A stretch of DNA of 64,000 bases. Source: Acidobacteriaceae bacterium (lineage in GTDB: Bacteria > Acidobacteriota > Terriglobia > Terriglobales > Acidobacteriaceae). The position numbers and the translations under genes were made by a program. Every line of letters starts with the position of its first letter. The stretch's first letter is position 1. Below, in pieces: positions 43,435 through 59,512 of this stretch. The DNA lies in assembly GCA_035944135.1 (NCBI GenBank), contig DASZBM010000001.1:186001-250000 (forward strand). The letters are read 5' to 3'. The notes below the pieces were generated by a model. The model had not been told where the DNA came from, ran no database searches, and saw only the letters and a list, made by a program, of their open reading frames with translations.

Positions 43435-44535
43435 ATGACACCCGAACACCAGACCCCCGAAGACGAAACCCGCCTCCAGTGCCGCCACATCTTCGCCGAC
43501 GGCCGCCGCTGCGGCAGCCCCGCCCTCCGCAGCCCCGAAGGTGGCTCCGAGGCGAGCCTGCCCTTCTGCTACTTCCACCACAACTCCCGCCGCCCCATTC
43601 AGGACGCCCCCACGCGCAAGCGCCGCCAGTCCCGCTTCACTGTCCCCAATCCCGAAGACCGCAGCGCCATCCAGGAGGGCCTCGCCGTCGTTCTCCAGAA
43701 GATCGCCTCCAACGAAATCGACCCGCGCCGCGCGGGGCTGCTCCTCTACGGCCTCCAGATCGCTAGCCTCAACCTGCCCAAGCCCGATCCCAACGCCAAA
43801 CCCAAACAGCCGGTCTGCGAAGTCATCCACGACCCCGAACACGGCCTCCTCGCCCCACCCGCCGAGCTCGGCCACGATGAACCCAAAAGCTCCGTGCAGC
43901 TCCTCCTCGAAGATTTCGACGCAATCGATGCGGCCGAGCTCGAGCGCAACCGCGAACACGAAGCCGAACTCCGCCGCGCCTCCGCTGACGCCGCCGCCGA
44001 GGCCGCTGCAAGGGCCGCCGTCGAAGCGAGCGCCGCAGCCCAAGAAATAGCCAGCCTGGACATCCAGGCCAGCGCGGTCTCACCTGCACCCGGGGACACA
44101 CACCAGGACACACTAAGGTCCGAAGCTAACTCACCTGCTCTGAAGATTTTGCGCAAAAAGTACCGGGGGAGGAGAGGCAGTCCGCGCCTTGGCTTTATTC
44201 ACTATTCACTACTCACTCGTCCCGCTCACTTGCCCGCCGCATGCGTCGGCAGAAACACGTGGAACGCCGTCACCGCGCCACCCTCGCCAAACACGCTCCG
44301 GAACCGCAACGTGCCTTCGTGCTTCTGCACGATGCCCCTGCTGATCCACAATCCCAGGCCCGTCCCCTTCGTCGACTTCGTCGTAAAGAACGGCTCGAAT
44401 AGCCTCTTCGCATTCTCCGGCGTAATCCCCACACCCGTATCCGAGATAAACACCCGCACACCCGCCGGCCGCCCCTGCCACCCCGCCGTCTCCGTCAGCC
44501 TCACCCGCATCCGGCCACCCTCCGGCATCGCCTGA
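43435..44535 (+). CDS. Cys/His-cluster hypothetical protein with run-on C-terminus
   Basis: The N-terminus has a likely metal site, RLQCRHIFADGRRCGSPALR and FCYFHHNSRR (Cys16, Cys26, Cys45, His48/49). A basic stretch, a helical middle (NEIDPRRAGLLLYGLQIASL), and an acidic/Ala-rich coiled region (AELERNREHEAELRRASADA) follow. I recognise this N-terminal pattern from other acidobacterial hypotheticals but no function. Residues after about 240 read antisense through the 3' end of the histidine kinase gene (44226 onward), over 310 bp, and look non-protein-like. The original stop was probably lost, and the real protein likely ended near 44160. Confidence 0.6.
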   Translation: MTPEHQTPEDETRLQCRHIFADGRRCGSPALRSPEGGSEASLPFCYFHHNSRRPIQDAPTRKRRQSRFTVPNPEDRSAIQEGLAVVLQKIASNEIDPRRAGLLLYGLQIASLNLPKPDPNAKPKQPVCEVIHDPEHGLLAPPAELGHDEPKSSVQLLLEDFDAIDAAELERNREHEAELRRASADAAAEAAARAAVEASAAAQEIASLDIQASAVSPAPGDTHQDTLRSEANSPALKILRKKYRGRRGSPRLGFIHYSLLTRPAHLPAACVGRNTWNAVTAPPSPNTLRNRNVPSCFCTMPLLIHNPRPVPFVDFVVKNGSNSLFAFSGVIPTPVSEINTRTPAGRPCHPAVSVSLTRIRPPSGIA

Positions 44536-46204
44536 ATCGCATTGCTCACCAGGTTCATGAACACCTGCTTCAGCTCCGACGGGAACCCGTGCACTGTTCC
44601 CTTGCTCGAATACTCCCGCTCAAGCGAGATATTTGCGCTCTGCATCGGCCGGTGCTGCAGCTCCAGAACATCATCCAGCAACTCCGACACCGCCACCGTC
44701 ACCGCCTTCTGCGACTCCCGGTAAAAACTCAGCGTCTGCTTCGTAATGTGCGAGACCCGTGCCAGCTCCTGCTCCGCAATCTGCGCATAATACTTCGCCT
44801 CGTCATCCAGAGACGGGTGCTGCCGCAGCAGGTAAAACGCATTCGTAATCGCTTCCAGCGGATTGTTGATCTCGTGCGCCACAATCCCCGCCAGCTTGCC
44901 CATCGCAGCCAGCCGCTCATTCCTGCGCAGCGCCTCCTCGGCAATCACCTGAGCGGTGATATCGCGCGTAATCTCCAGCACCGCCCCGCTGCCGGCCTGC
45001 ACCGCCTGCCGGCTCGCCACCAGAATTTCCTGACCGTCCATCGTGCGATGCTTGAGGTTCCCCTCCCATCGCCCGTCCCTCTCCAACGCCTCCCCAATCG
45101 CTTTGCGGTCCGCTTGAGAAGTTCCCAGCAAATCCTTCAGGTGATGTCCCAGCACCTGCTCGCGCTTCCACCCGTAGAGCGCCTCTGCGCCCGCGTTCCA
45201 GTACTGGATCATCCCCTGGCTATCGCGAACCATGATCGCCTCGGTCGCCAGCTCCAGCAGTTCCGCGCGCTCACGCGACGCATCATCCAGGCGCTTGCGT
45301 TCCGTAACGTCGAAGAACGCTCCCACCGCCCCGCGCACACTCCCTGATTCGTCGAACAGCGGCGAAGCGCTTGCCAGCAGGAAATGCGGCGAGCCTTCCG
45401 GATGCTCTACCTGGAGTTCCAGCATTCCCGTCGGCAGCCCGGCCCGCACAGCCTGCAGTAACGGCAGGTCCTCTAGCGTGAGAGCCGATCCCTTCTGTGA
45501 AATCTTCGCGAGGCTCAGTACAGATTCCGACACGGCCTCGGTGAACTGAGAGCCCAGCATCTCTCCCAGCGCCGCGTTTCCCGTGATCGTCGCGCAGTCG
45601 CTGCCATGCGCCACCGCAACGCCCACCGGCAGCACCTGCATGATCGATTCCAGCTCAGCGACGCGCTGCTGCAGTTGCTCGTTCAGCAGCCGCAACTCTT
45701 CGCTCCGCTGCGCCACGCGCTCTTCCAGATCGCGATTCAGCACCTGCAGTGCGCGCTTCTTGCGATGCAGCTCCGCAAACACGCTGACCTTCGCGCGCAG
45801 CACCTCCGGCACAACCGGAACAGAGATGTAGTCCACCGCGCCGCTCTGGTACCCGCGTATGCGATCCAGGTCGGAAAGGTGAACTGCGGAGACAAAGATG
45901 ATCGGCGTCTTCTGGAACCGCGGATGTTGACGCATCATGTCCGCAAGCTCGAAGCCGTCGATCTCCGGCATGCTGACGTCCATCAGCACCACCGCAACAT
46001 CGCCCCGCAGCAGATGGTCCAGCGCCTCGCGCGCGGAGTTGGCCTTCACCAACTCCTCGCCAAGGTCCTGAAGGATCGCCTCGTAGCTCAGCAGTTTTCC
46101 AGGCTGATCGTCCACCATCAGAATGGTGACCGGATCCCGCTCGTCGACAGGCATCACCGACTCGTCGTGTTGGGCGAGCGATGGATGCATCCGTGTTGAA
46201 GAGT

Positions 46205-46220
<16 letters not shown>
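44226..46220 (-). CDS. Hybrid histidine kinase (REC-PAS-HisKA-HATPase)
   Basis: The order is: receiver domain ~31-150 with phospho-acceptor Asp81 ([12 protein letters not shown]), coiled coil ~150-190, two PAS-like domains ~190-310 and ~315-430, HisKA with His449 ([14 protein letters not shown]), and HATPase ([31 protein letters not shown]). No transmembrane segment is present, so it is cytoplasmic. In the receiver the usual Lys-Pro is Val-Pro (residues 134-135), so phosphorylation of this domain may be altered. Its start overlaps the stop of the upstream giant kinase by 16 bases, showing coupling. The two probably act in one phosphorelay. Confidence 0.9.
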
Positions 46221-53071
<6,851 letters not shown>

Positions 53072-53766
53072 TTTGGGGCCTCGCGAAAGGGATTTAACGA
53101 ACTAAAGCATGCGGTCGGATGCTGACGCAGTTCGCCCTGTAGGGTTGGACGAACGAGATCGGTAAGCGACCCTTCGGCGGAACTCTCGGTGGGAATCGGC
53201 CCGGCACAGGGAAAACTGTCGGACCGGCCTCCGCGAGTCCATACAAGCAATAGCACGTTCCCCCAACAGACGGGAGACACGAGCCGCCGAAAAAATTGAC
53301 CCTACTTACACCCAAGGCAGTAACTATTTGGTCCGGGAATACTTAGTGAGTAGATGGGGTTTGTACCCGGGGTTGTTGCCTGCCATCGCATCCCCCAAAG
53401 GTGTACGTTGCCAATCGCCCTCCGGAAGCCTATAGTCACGGCTAAAGGTGAGGTATCCGACCATGCGTCTCCTTAACCTTTCCTCGACCGCAGCGAGCGG
53501 ACCACGGACCTCCGTCCGGCTGAGGGTGCCTGCCCGCGCCTCCCGCTCTGTCTTGCCCAGCACCAGCCGCCCGAACCTCTTCTCCGGCGATTAGCTACTC
53601 TCACACATCCGAAACCTTCTGACTCTGCCCGGACCTTCCGGCAGCCTCGCCGTCTTTGGCGAACCCCGGCACATCTTCCAGCCGGGTACGGCTGTCCTCA
53701 CCGGGCGTCCCCCTGACCGCCTAGCAGACAGGAAAGAGCCTCAGCAAGACAAGAAAGAGAGTTCCG
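53072..53766. other. Long intergenic region (695 bp)
   Basis: No convincing gene. A 79-codon minus-strand frame (53563-53324, GTG start, MLGKTEREARAGTLSRTEVR) has protein-like acidic/basic alternation but no recognised relatives. The region must carry the divergent promoters of the giant kinase and the aminotransferase operon. A TTGACC at 53296 is a possible -35 on the plus strand, without a good -10. Confidence 0.35.
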
Positions 53767-55188
53767 ATGAGCACGATGGTTCTGGAGTACGAACGTACCG
53801 CTTCACCGGTCGCCCACGCCCGCTTCGGCCCCAGGCTGAAGGGGCCCATCCCCGGCCCGAAGGCGCAGCAGATCGTCGCCCGCGACGAGGCGCTGCTCTC
53901 GCCCAGCTACACGCGCTGCTACCCGCTGGCTGTGAAGCGCGGCGTCGGCTGCCGGATTGAGGACGTCGACGGCAATGAGTTTCTCGACTTCACCGCCGGG
54001 ATTGCAGTGACCTCAACCGGCCACTGCCACCCGCATGTGGTCCGCGCCATTCAGGAGCAGGCTGCACAGCTGATCCACATGTCCGGCACAGACTTTTACT
54101 ACGACGTGATGCCCCGGTTCGCGGAGCGTCTGTCGGCTACCGCACCGATGCCCGGGCCGCACCGGTTCTACTTCGGCAACTCCGGCGCCGAGGCCGTGGA
54201 GTGCGCCCTGAAGCTGGCGCGTTACCACACCGGACGCCAGCACGTGATCAGCTTCCTCGGCAGCTTCCACGGGCGGACAATGGGCGCGCTGTCCCTGACC
54301 GCCTCCAAGGTGCAGCAGCGCCGGCGGTTCGCTCCGCTCGTTCCCGGCGTCACGCACATCCCCTATCCCAACCCGTACCGCGAAGGCGACGGCAGCGCTC
54401 GCTCCGCGCATGAGCTGGGTCTTGCCTGCGCACGTTTTTTGGAGGAGAAACTCTTCAAGACGACGCTGCCGCCGGAAGAGGTCGCCGCAATCTTCGTCGA
54501 ACCGATCCAGGGCGAGGGCGGCTACATCGTCCCGCCGGATTCGTTCCTCAAGGAGCTACGCGCCATCTGCGACAAGCACGGCATCCTTCTGGTCGCCGAC
54601 GAGATCCAGTCAGGTGCTGGCCGCACCGGCAAGTGGTGGGCGATCGAGCATACCGGTGTCGAGCCGGATATGGTGCTCATCGCCAAAGGCATCGCGTCGG
54701 GCATGCCCATCGGCATCTGCATGACGCGCGCCGAGATTATGGACTGGGTGCCCGGATCGCATGGCAGCACATTCAGCGGCAATCCCATCTGCCTCGCGGC
54801 TGCGCTCGCGACGATGGATGTTATCGAGAAGGAAGCAATGGCGAACGCTGCAACCGTTGGCGCGGCTGCGCTGGAGCGACTGAGTCACTGGACCTCGCGG
54901 CACGCCTGCGTGGGCGATGTGCGCGGTCGCGGTCTGATGATCGGCGTAGAGATTGTGGAGGATCGCATGTCACGCAAACCGGCGCACGATCTGCGCGACC
55001 GCATCGTTGATGCAGCCTTTCACCGCGGGCTGCTGCTGCTCGGCTGCGGCGAGAATACGATCCGGCTGTGCCCACCGCTGATCGTCAACCAGCAGGAGAT
55101 GGATGTCGCGCTCGACATCCTGGAAGATTGCCTTGTAGAGTGCGGCGCGCTCCCCGAGGCGCAACAGGCTGAGGAAGGACCAGCATGA
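53767..55188 (+). CDS. Class III PLP-dependent aminotransferase
   Basis: The 473 residues have the fold-type-I class III landmarks: GNSGAEAVECALKLAR (137-152), SFHGRTMGALS, VEPIQGEGGYIVPP, the PLP-binding Asp278 (VADEIQSGAGRTGKWWA), and the Schiff-base Lys307 (LIAKGIASGMP). The family covers GABA, acetylornithine, ornithine and lysine omega-aminotransferases. The stop overlaps the start of an ALDH7-type dehydrogenase by 4 bases. The best guess is that it removes the epsilon-amino group of lysine (or a related omega-amine) to give the semialdehyde that the next enzyme oxidises. 4-Aminobutyrate is the main alternative. Confidence 0.88.
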   Translation: MSTMVLEYERTASPVAHARFGPRLKGPIPGPKAQQIVARDEALLSPSYTRCYPLAVKRGVGCRIEDVDGNEFLDFTAGIAVTSTGHCHPHVVRAIQEQAAQLIHMSGTDFYYDVMPRFAERLSATAPMPGPHRFYFGNSGAEAVECALKLARYHTGRQHVISFLGSFHGRTMGALSLTASKVQQRRRFAPLVPGVTHIPYPNPYREGDGSARSAHELGLACARFLEEKLFKTTLPPEEVAAIFVEPIQGEGGYIVPPDSFLKELRAICDKHGILLVADEIQSGAGRTGKWWAIEHTGVEPDMVLIAKGIASGMPIGICMTRAEIMDWVPGSHGSTFSGNPICLAAALATMDVIEKEAMANAATVGAAALERLSHWTSRHACVGDVRGRGLMIGVEIVEDRMSRKPAHDLRDRIVDAAFHRGLLLLGCGENTIRLCPPLIVNQQEMDVALDILEDCLVECGALPEAQQAEEGPA

Positions 55189-56714
55189 CGACCGCTACTG
55201 AAACCTCGATTCGCGACGAAGCGCGCGACCTGCTCGCGCAGCTCGTCGTGCGCGAATCGGCCTACACCAACGGCGAGCTCGTCGCGCGAACGCCCATCAC
55301 CGGCGAAGAGCTCGCGCGCGTCCGAACAACCTCAGACAAAGAAGCAGCGGATGCACTTGACGCTGCACACAAAGCGTTCGAGGCGTGGCGCGACGTGCCC
55401 GCGCCGAAACGCGGCGAGCTGGTGCGTCTGCTGGGCGAAGAGCTGCGCGCAAACGTGGATGCGCTCGGCAGGCTGGTCACGCTCGAGGCCGGAAAGATTC
55501 TCTCCGAGGGCCACGGAGAAGTGCAGGAGATGATCGACATCTGCACGTTCGCTGCGGGGCTGTCGCGGCAGCTCGCCGGGCTGACGCTGCCCTCGGAGCG
55601 CGCGAATCATCGCATGATGGAAACCTGGCATCCGCTCGGCGTGACCGGCATCATCAGCGCTTTCAACTTCCCGGTCGCGGTGTGGAGCTGGAACGCTGCG
55701 CTGGCGCTGGTCTGTGGCAACTCCATCGTGTGGAAGCCGTCGGAGAAGACTCCGCTCACGGCGCTCGCCACGCAGGCATTGTTTGAACGCGCATGCGAAC
55801 GCTTCGGCGCCGTGCCTCCGAATCTCTGCACGCTGCTGATGGGCGATTCAAAGCTCGGCGAGCTGCTCGTCGACAGCCCGCTCGTGCCGCTTGTCTCCGC
55901 AACCGGAAGCACTGGCATGGGCCGAGCCGTGGCTCCGCGCCTGGCGAAACGCTTTGCGCGCGCGATTCTTGAACTCGGCGGCAACAACGCCGCGATCGTT
56001 TGCGCTTCCGCGGACCTCGACCTTACGCTGCGCGCGATTGCCTTCTCCGCGATGGGCACCGCAGGTCAGCGCTGCACGACGCTGCGCCGGCTCATCGTGC
56101 ACGAATCTATCTATGACACGCTGACGTCGCGCCTCAAGCAGGTGTACGGTTCCGTGTCGATCGGCGATCCGCGCGAGCCGGGCACCCTCGTCGGTCCGCT
56201 TATCGATGAGCGAGCGTTCGACTCCATGCAGAAGGCGCTCGGCGCCGCGCGTTCCGACGGAGCGACTGTCACCGGCGGCGAACGTATCGATGTCAATGAA
56301 ATGAGCGGTCAGGCGTTCTACGTGCGGCCTGCGCTCGTCGAAATTGCACGCCAATCGGAGGTCGTGAAGCACGAGACCTTTGCCCCGATACTCTACGTGC
56401 TGAAATACCGCGAATTCGAAGAGGCGCTCGCCCTGCACAATGATGTTCCGCAAGGACTCTCATCCTCGATCTTTACGCTGAACATGCGCGAGGCCGAGCG
56501 CTTCCTCGCCGTGTCCGATTGCGGCATCGCCAACGTGAACATTGGCACCTCCGGCGCGGAAATAGGCGGTGCGTTCGGCGGCGAAAAGGACACCGGCGGC
56601 GGCCGCGAGTCCGGTTCCGACGCATGGAAGCAGTACATGCGCCGCGCGAGCAACACCATCAACTACGGCACCGATCTTCCGCTAGCGCAGGGTGTCAGCT
56701 TCGATATCGATTAG
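55185..56714 (+). CDS. amaB: ALDH7-type aldehyde dehydrogenase (probable alpha-aminoadipic semialdehyde dehydrogenase)
   Basis: The 509 residues match ALDH7 (AmaB/antiquitin; oxidises alpha-aminoadipic semialdehyde, in equilibrium with piperideine-6-carboxylate, with NAD) in length and motifs: FNFPVAVWSWNAALAL, KPSEKTPLTA, the general base Glu263 (ILELGGNNA), nucleophile Cys297 (GTAGQRCTTLRR), NVNIGTSGAEIGGAFGGEK and FGGEKDTGGGRESGSDAWKQ, a stretch diagnostic of ALDH7. The start overlaps the aminotransferase stop (ATGA). Together they convert lysine to alpha-aminoadipate. The gene symbol is by family resemblance only. Confidence 0.85.
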   Translation: MTTATETSIRDEARDLLAQLVVRESAYTNGELVARTPITGEELARVRTTSDKEAADALDAAHKAFEAWRDVPAPKRGELVRLLGEELRANVDALGRLVTLEAGKILSEGHGEVQEMIDICTFAAGLSRQLAGLTLPSERANHRMMETWHPLGVTGIISAFNFPVAVWSWNAALALVCGNSIVWKPSEKTPLTALATQALFERACERFGAVPPNLCTLLMGDSKLGELLVDSPLVPLVSATGSTGMGRAVAPRLAKRFARAILELGGNNAAIVCASADLDLTLRAIAFSAMGTAGQRCTTLRRLIVHESIYDTLTSRLKQVYGSVSIGDPREPGTLVGPLIDERAFDSMQKALGAARSDGATVTGGERIDVNEMSGQAFYVRPALVEIARQSEVVKHETFAPILYVLKYREFEEALALHNDVPQGLSSSIFTLNMREAERFLAVSDCGIANVNIGTSGAEIGGAFGGEKDTGGGRESGSDAWKQYMRRASNTINYGTDLPLAQGVSFDID

Positions 56715-56809
56715 CGATTCGAAAAAAGAACAAATTTGGCCGCGCGGATCTCGTGACAAACTGGCTGGGACGCTTTGCTTCATTTAACACGTCCTGGGAG
56801 TCCGGTCCG

Positions 56810-59470
56810 ATGATTCGCCTTCGCACGCTGAGCCTTGCGCTCTTCATTGCTGTATCCGCGCCGTTGGTTGCTCAAACTTCATCTGCTGATCGTCCGTGGA
56901 TGAATACTGCCCTTCCGCTTGAGCAGCGCGTGAATTCGCTCCTCTCGCAGATGACGCTTGAAGAAAAGGTGCAGCAGATGCGCGACCACGCGCCGGCCAT
57001 CCCGCGGCTCGGCGTGCCTGCATATTTCTGGTGGAACGAGGGCAATCACGGCGTAGCAGTGTCCGGGACTGCGACGAACTTTCCGCAGGTGATCGGCATG
57101 GCCGCGACGTGGGACTCGGCGCTCGTACATCACGAAGCCGAAGCGATCTCCACTGAAGCGAGAGCGAAGTACAACGAGGCGATCCGCCACGATCAGCACG
57201 AGCAGTTCTTCGGCCTGACCTTCTGGGCGCCGAACATCAACATCTTCCGCGATCCGCGCTGGGGCCGCGGCCAGGAGACCTACGGCGAGGACCCATTCCT
57301 CACCGGGCGAATGGCCGTTGCGTTCGTCTCCGGCATGCAAGGCACCGACCCGAATTACTTCCGCGTGGTCTCCACGCCCAAACACTTCGCTGTGCACTCC
57401 GGACCTGAGACGACGCGGCACCGGGCCAACGTCGACGTCTCCGCGCATGACCTCGAAGACACCTACCTGCCGGCTTTTCGCGCCGCTGTGACTGAAGCCA
57501 ATGCGCAGTCCGTGATGTGCGCGTACAACTCGATTGACGGCGCGCCTGCGTGTGCCAACACGATGTTGCTTCGCGAGCACCTGCGCGACGATTGGAAGTT
57601 CTCCGGCTATGTCGTCAGCGATTGCGCCGCCGTCGCCGACATCAACACTGGTCACCGCTACGCGCCGGACATGGCGCACGCGGCCGCGGATGCCGTGAAG
57701 GCCGGCACGGACCTCGAGTGCGGTTTCGGCAAAGGCCAGGCATTTCCCGCGCTGGTCGACGCCGTGCATCAGGGCCTGATCACCGAGGCCGGACTCGACA
57801 ACTCTCTGCACCGTCTCTTCCGCGCGCGGTTCAAGCTCGGCATGTTTGACCCGCCCTCCAGCTTTGCGTATGGCCGCATTCCGTTCAGCGAGGTCAACTC
57901 CTCTGAACACCGCGCACTCTCACTTCAGGCCGCGCGTGAATCTATGGTGCTGCTGAAGAACGCGAATCACACGCTTCCGCTAAACGCGTCGATTCGCAGC
58001 ATTGCGGTGATCGGTCCCGAGGCTGAACTCATCCAATCGCTGCAGGGCAACTACAACGGGCCGCCGCCCTCGCCCGTGTACCCCGTCGATGGCATCGAGA
58101 AGCGCTTCTCCACCGCGACGATCCACTACGCGCAGGGCTCGACACTCGTGGATGGCTTCGCGCTCCCAATCGAGCACACGGCGTTGCATCCGGCGAGCGG
58201 CGACGGCGACGGCCTGACGGGCGAATACTTTGCCTCGCCCGATCTAAGCGGACAGCCTGTGCTCACACGCACCGATCGCCGCATCAATTTCAACTGGGAC
58301 AAGGTCATTCCGGTTCCGGGCCTGCAACGCAACAACTGGTCCGTTCGCTGGAGTGGCATCTTCACGCCGCCTGCGCCCGGGAACTACAAGCTCGGCGTGC
58401 GGATCAACTATTGCTACGCGTGCGAGAACGCTGAGGGCTTCCGTCTCTATCTCGATGGCAACCTCCTTGTGCAGAACTCCGGCAAAACTGCGGAGCGCGG
58501 CGCAGCCTTCGACGCTCCCGTGAGCTTCAGCGACACGCGACCGCATGCGATCCGCCTTGAATATCTCCACGGAACGGGCTCAGCCGGAATCGACCTCACC
58601 TGGCAAGCGCCTGCAGAGGCTCTGCGTGATGAGGCCATCGCCGCCGCGAAGAACTCGGACGTGGCGATTGCGTTCGTTGGGCTTTCACCGTCGCTCGAAG
58701 GCGAAGAGATGCCGGTGCATCTCGATGGCTTCTCCGGTGGAGACCGCACCAGCATCGAGCTGCCTGAAGCACAGCAGGATCTGCTGAAGGCCATTGCCGC
58801 AACCGGCAAGCCGCTCATCGTTGTACTGCAGAACGGCAGTGCGCTCGCGGTCAATTGGGCACAGCAGAACGCAGCGGCCATCCTCGAAGCCTGGTACCCC
58901 GGCGAAGCTGGCGGCACAGCCATCGCGGAGACGCTCGCCGGCGACAACAACCCCGCCGGACGGCTGCCGCTTACTTTTTACGCGTCACTTGACCAGCTTC
59001 CGCCGTTCGAAGACTACGCGATGGAGCATCGCACCTATCGATACTTCACCGGACAGCCCCTCTACAGCTTCGGCTATGGCCTCAGCTACACAACGTTTTC
59101 CTACAGCCATCTGCATTTGCCGTCGAGCGTTCGAAGCGGCGACAGCGTCACTGTCGAGGCAGAGCTTAGAAACAGCGGCAACGTTGCGGGCGATGAGGTC
59201 GCCCAGCTCTACCTCACGCAACCTCGCGGATACCAGACGCCCCTCCGCAAGCTGGTAGGCTTCCAGCGCGTTCACCTCGCGCCGGGCGGGTCCACTCATC
59301 TCACACTGACCATTGATCCACGATCACTCAGCCAGGTCGACGAGAAGGGCAACCATGTCATTATTCCCGGCGAGTACACCATTTCGCTCGGCAGCACACA
59401 GCCGGTCGAAGGCGTGACTACGCTCTCGGGCCACTTCAGTGTCACAGGACAAAGCGAACTGCCGAAGTAA
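56810..59470 (+). CDS. Secreted GH3 beta-glycosidase with PA14 domain
   Basis: I use the ATG at 56810 (GGGAG upstream, signal peptide LRTLSLALFIAVSAPLVAQT). The frame also opens at 56519, inside the dehydrogenase gene, and that part is a shadow. Of 886 residues, ~40-390 form the barrel with the nucleophile Asp271 (SGYVVSDCAA). The alpha/beta domain is split by a PA14 insert at ~465-600 (LTGEYFASPDLSG, FRLYLDGNLLVQNSG), and a fibronectin-III-like domain closes the C-terminus (~790-880). Such PA14-carrying GH3 enzymes act as beta-glucosidases or beta-xylosidases. A xylan-related role fits the adjacent CE15 gene. Confidence 0.9.
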   Translation: MIRLRTLSLALFIAVSAPLVAQTSSADRPWMNTALPLEQRVNSLLSQMTLEEKVQQMRDHAPAIPRLGVPAYFWWNEGNHGVAVSGTATNFPQVIGMAATWDSALVHHEAEAISTEARAKYNEAIRHDQHEQFFGLTFWAPNINIFRDPRWGRGQETYGEDPFLTGRMAVAFVSGMQGTDPNYFRVVSTPKHFAVHSGPETTRHRANVDVSAHDLEDTYLPAFRAAVTEANAQSVMCAYNSIDGAPACANTMLLREHLRDDWKFSGYVVSDCAAVADINTGHRYAPDMAHAAADAVKAGTDLECGFGKGQAFPALVDAVHQGLITEAGLDNSLHRLFRARFKLGMFDPPSSFAYGRIPFSEVNSSEHRALSLQAARESMVLLKNANHTLPLNASIRSIAVIGPEAELIQSLQGNYNGPPPSPVYPVDGIEKRFSTATIHYAQGSTLVDGFALPIEHTALHPASGDGDGLTGEYFASPDLSGQPVLTRTDRRINFNWDKVIPVPGLQRNNWSVRWSGIFTPPAPGNYKLGVRINYCYACENAEGFRLYLDGNLLVQNSGKTAERGAAFDAPVSFSDTRPHAIRLEYLHGTGSAGIDLTWQAPAEALRDEAIAAAKNSDVAIAFVGLSPSLEGEEMPVHLDGFSGGDRTSIELPEAQQDLLKAIAATGKPLIVVLQNGSALAVNWAQQNAAAILEAWYPGEAGGTAIAETLAGDNNPAGRLPLTFYASLDQLPPFEDYAMEHRTYRYFTGQPLYSFGYGLSYTTFSYSHLHLPSSVRSGDSVTVEAELRNSGNVAGDEVAQLYLTQPRGYQTPLRKLVGFQRVHLAPGGSTHLTLTIDPRSLSQVDEKGNHVIIPGEYTISLGSTQPVEGVTTLSGHFSVTGQSELPK

Positions 59471-59512
59471 ATGAGCGGCTATCTCAAATGCATTGGTATC
59501 AATACATACCGT

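Noticed and set aside
56519-56809. 97-codon N-terminal extension of the GH3 frame
   Set aside because: It lies inside the dehydrogenase gene, is Arg-rich, and the signal peptide begins at 56810.
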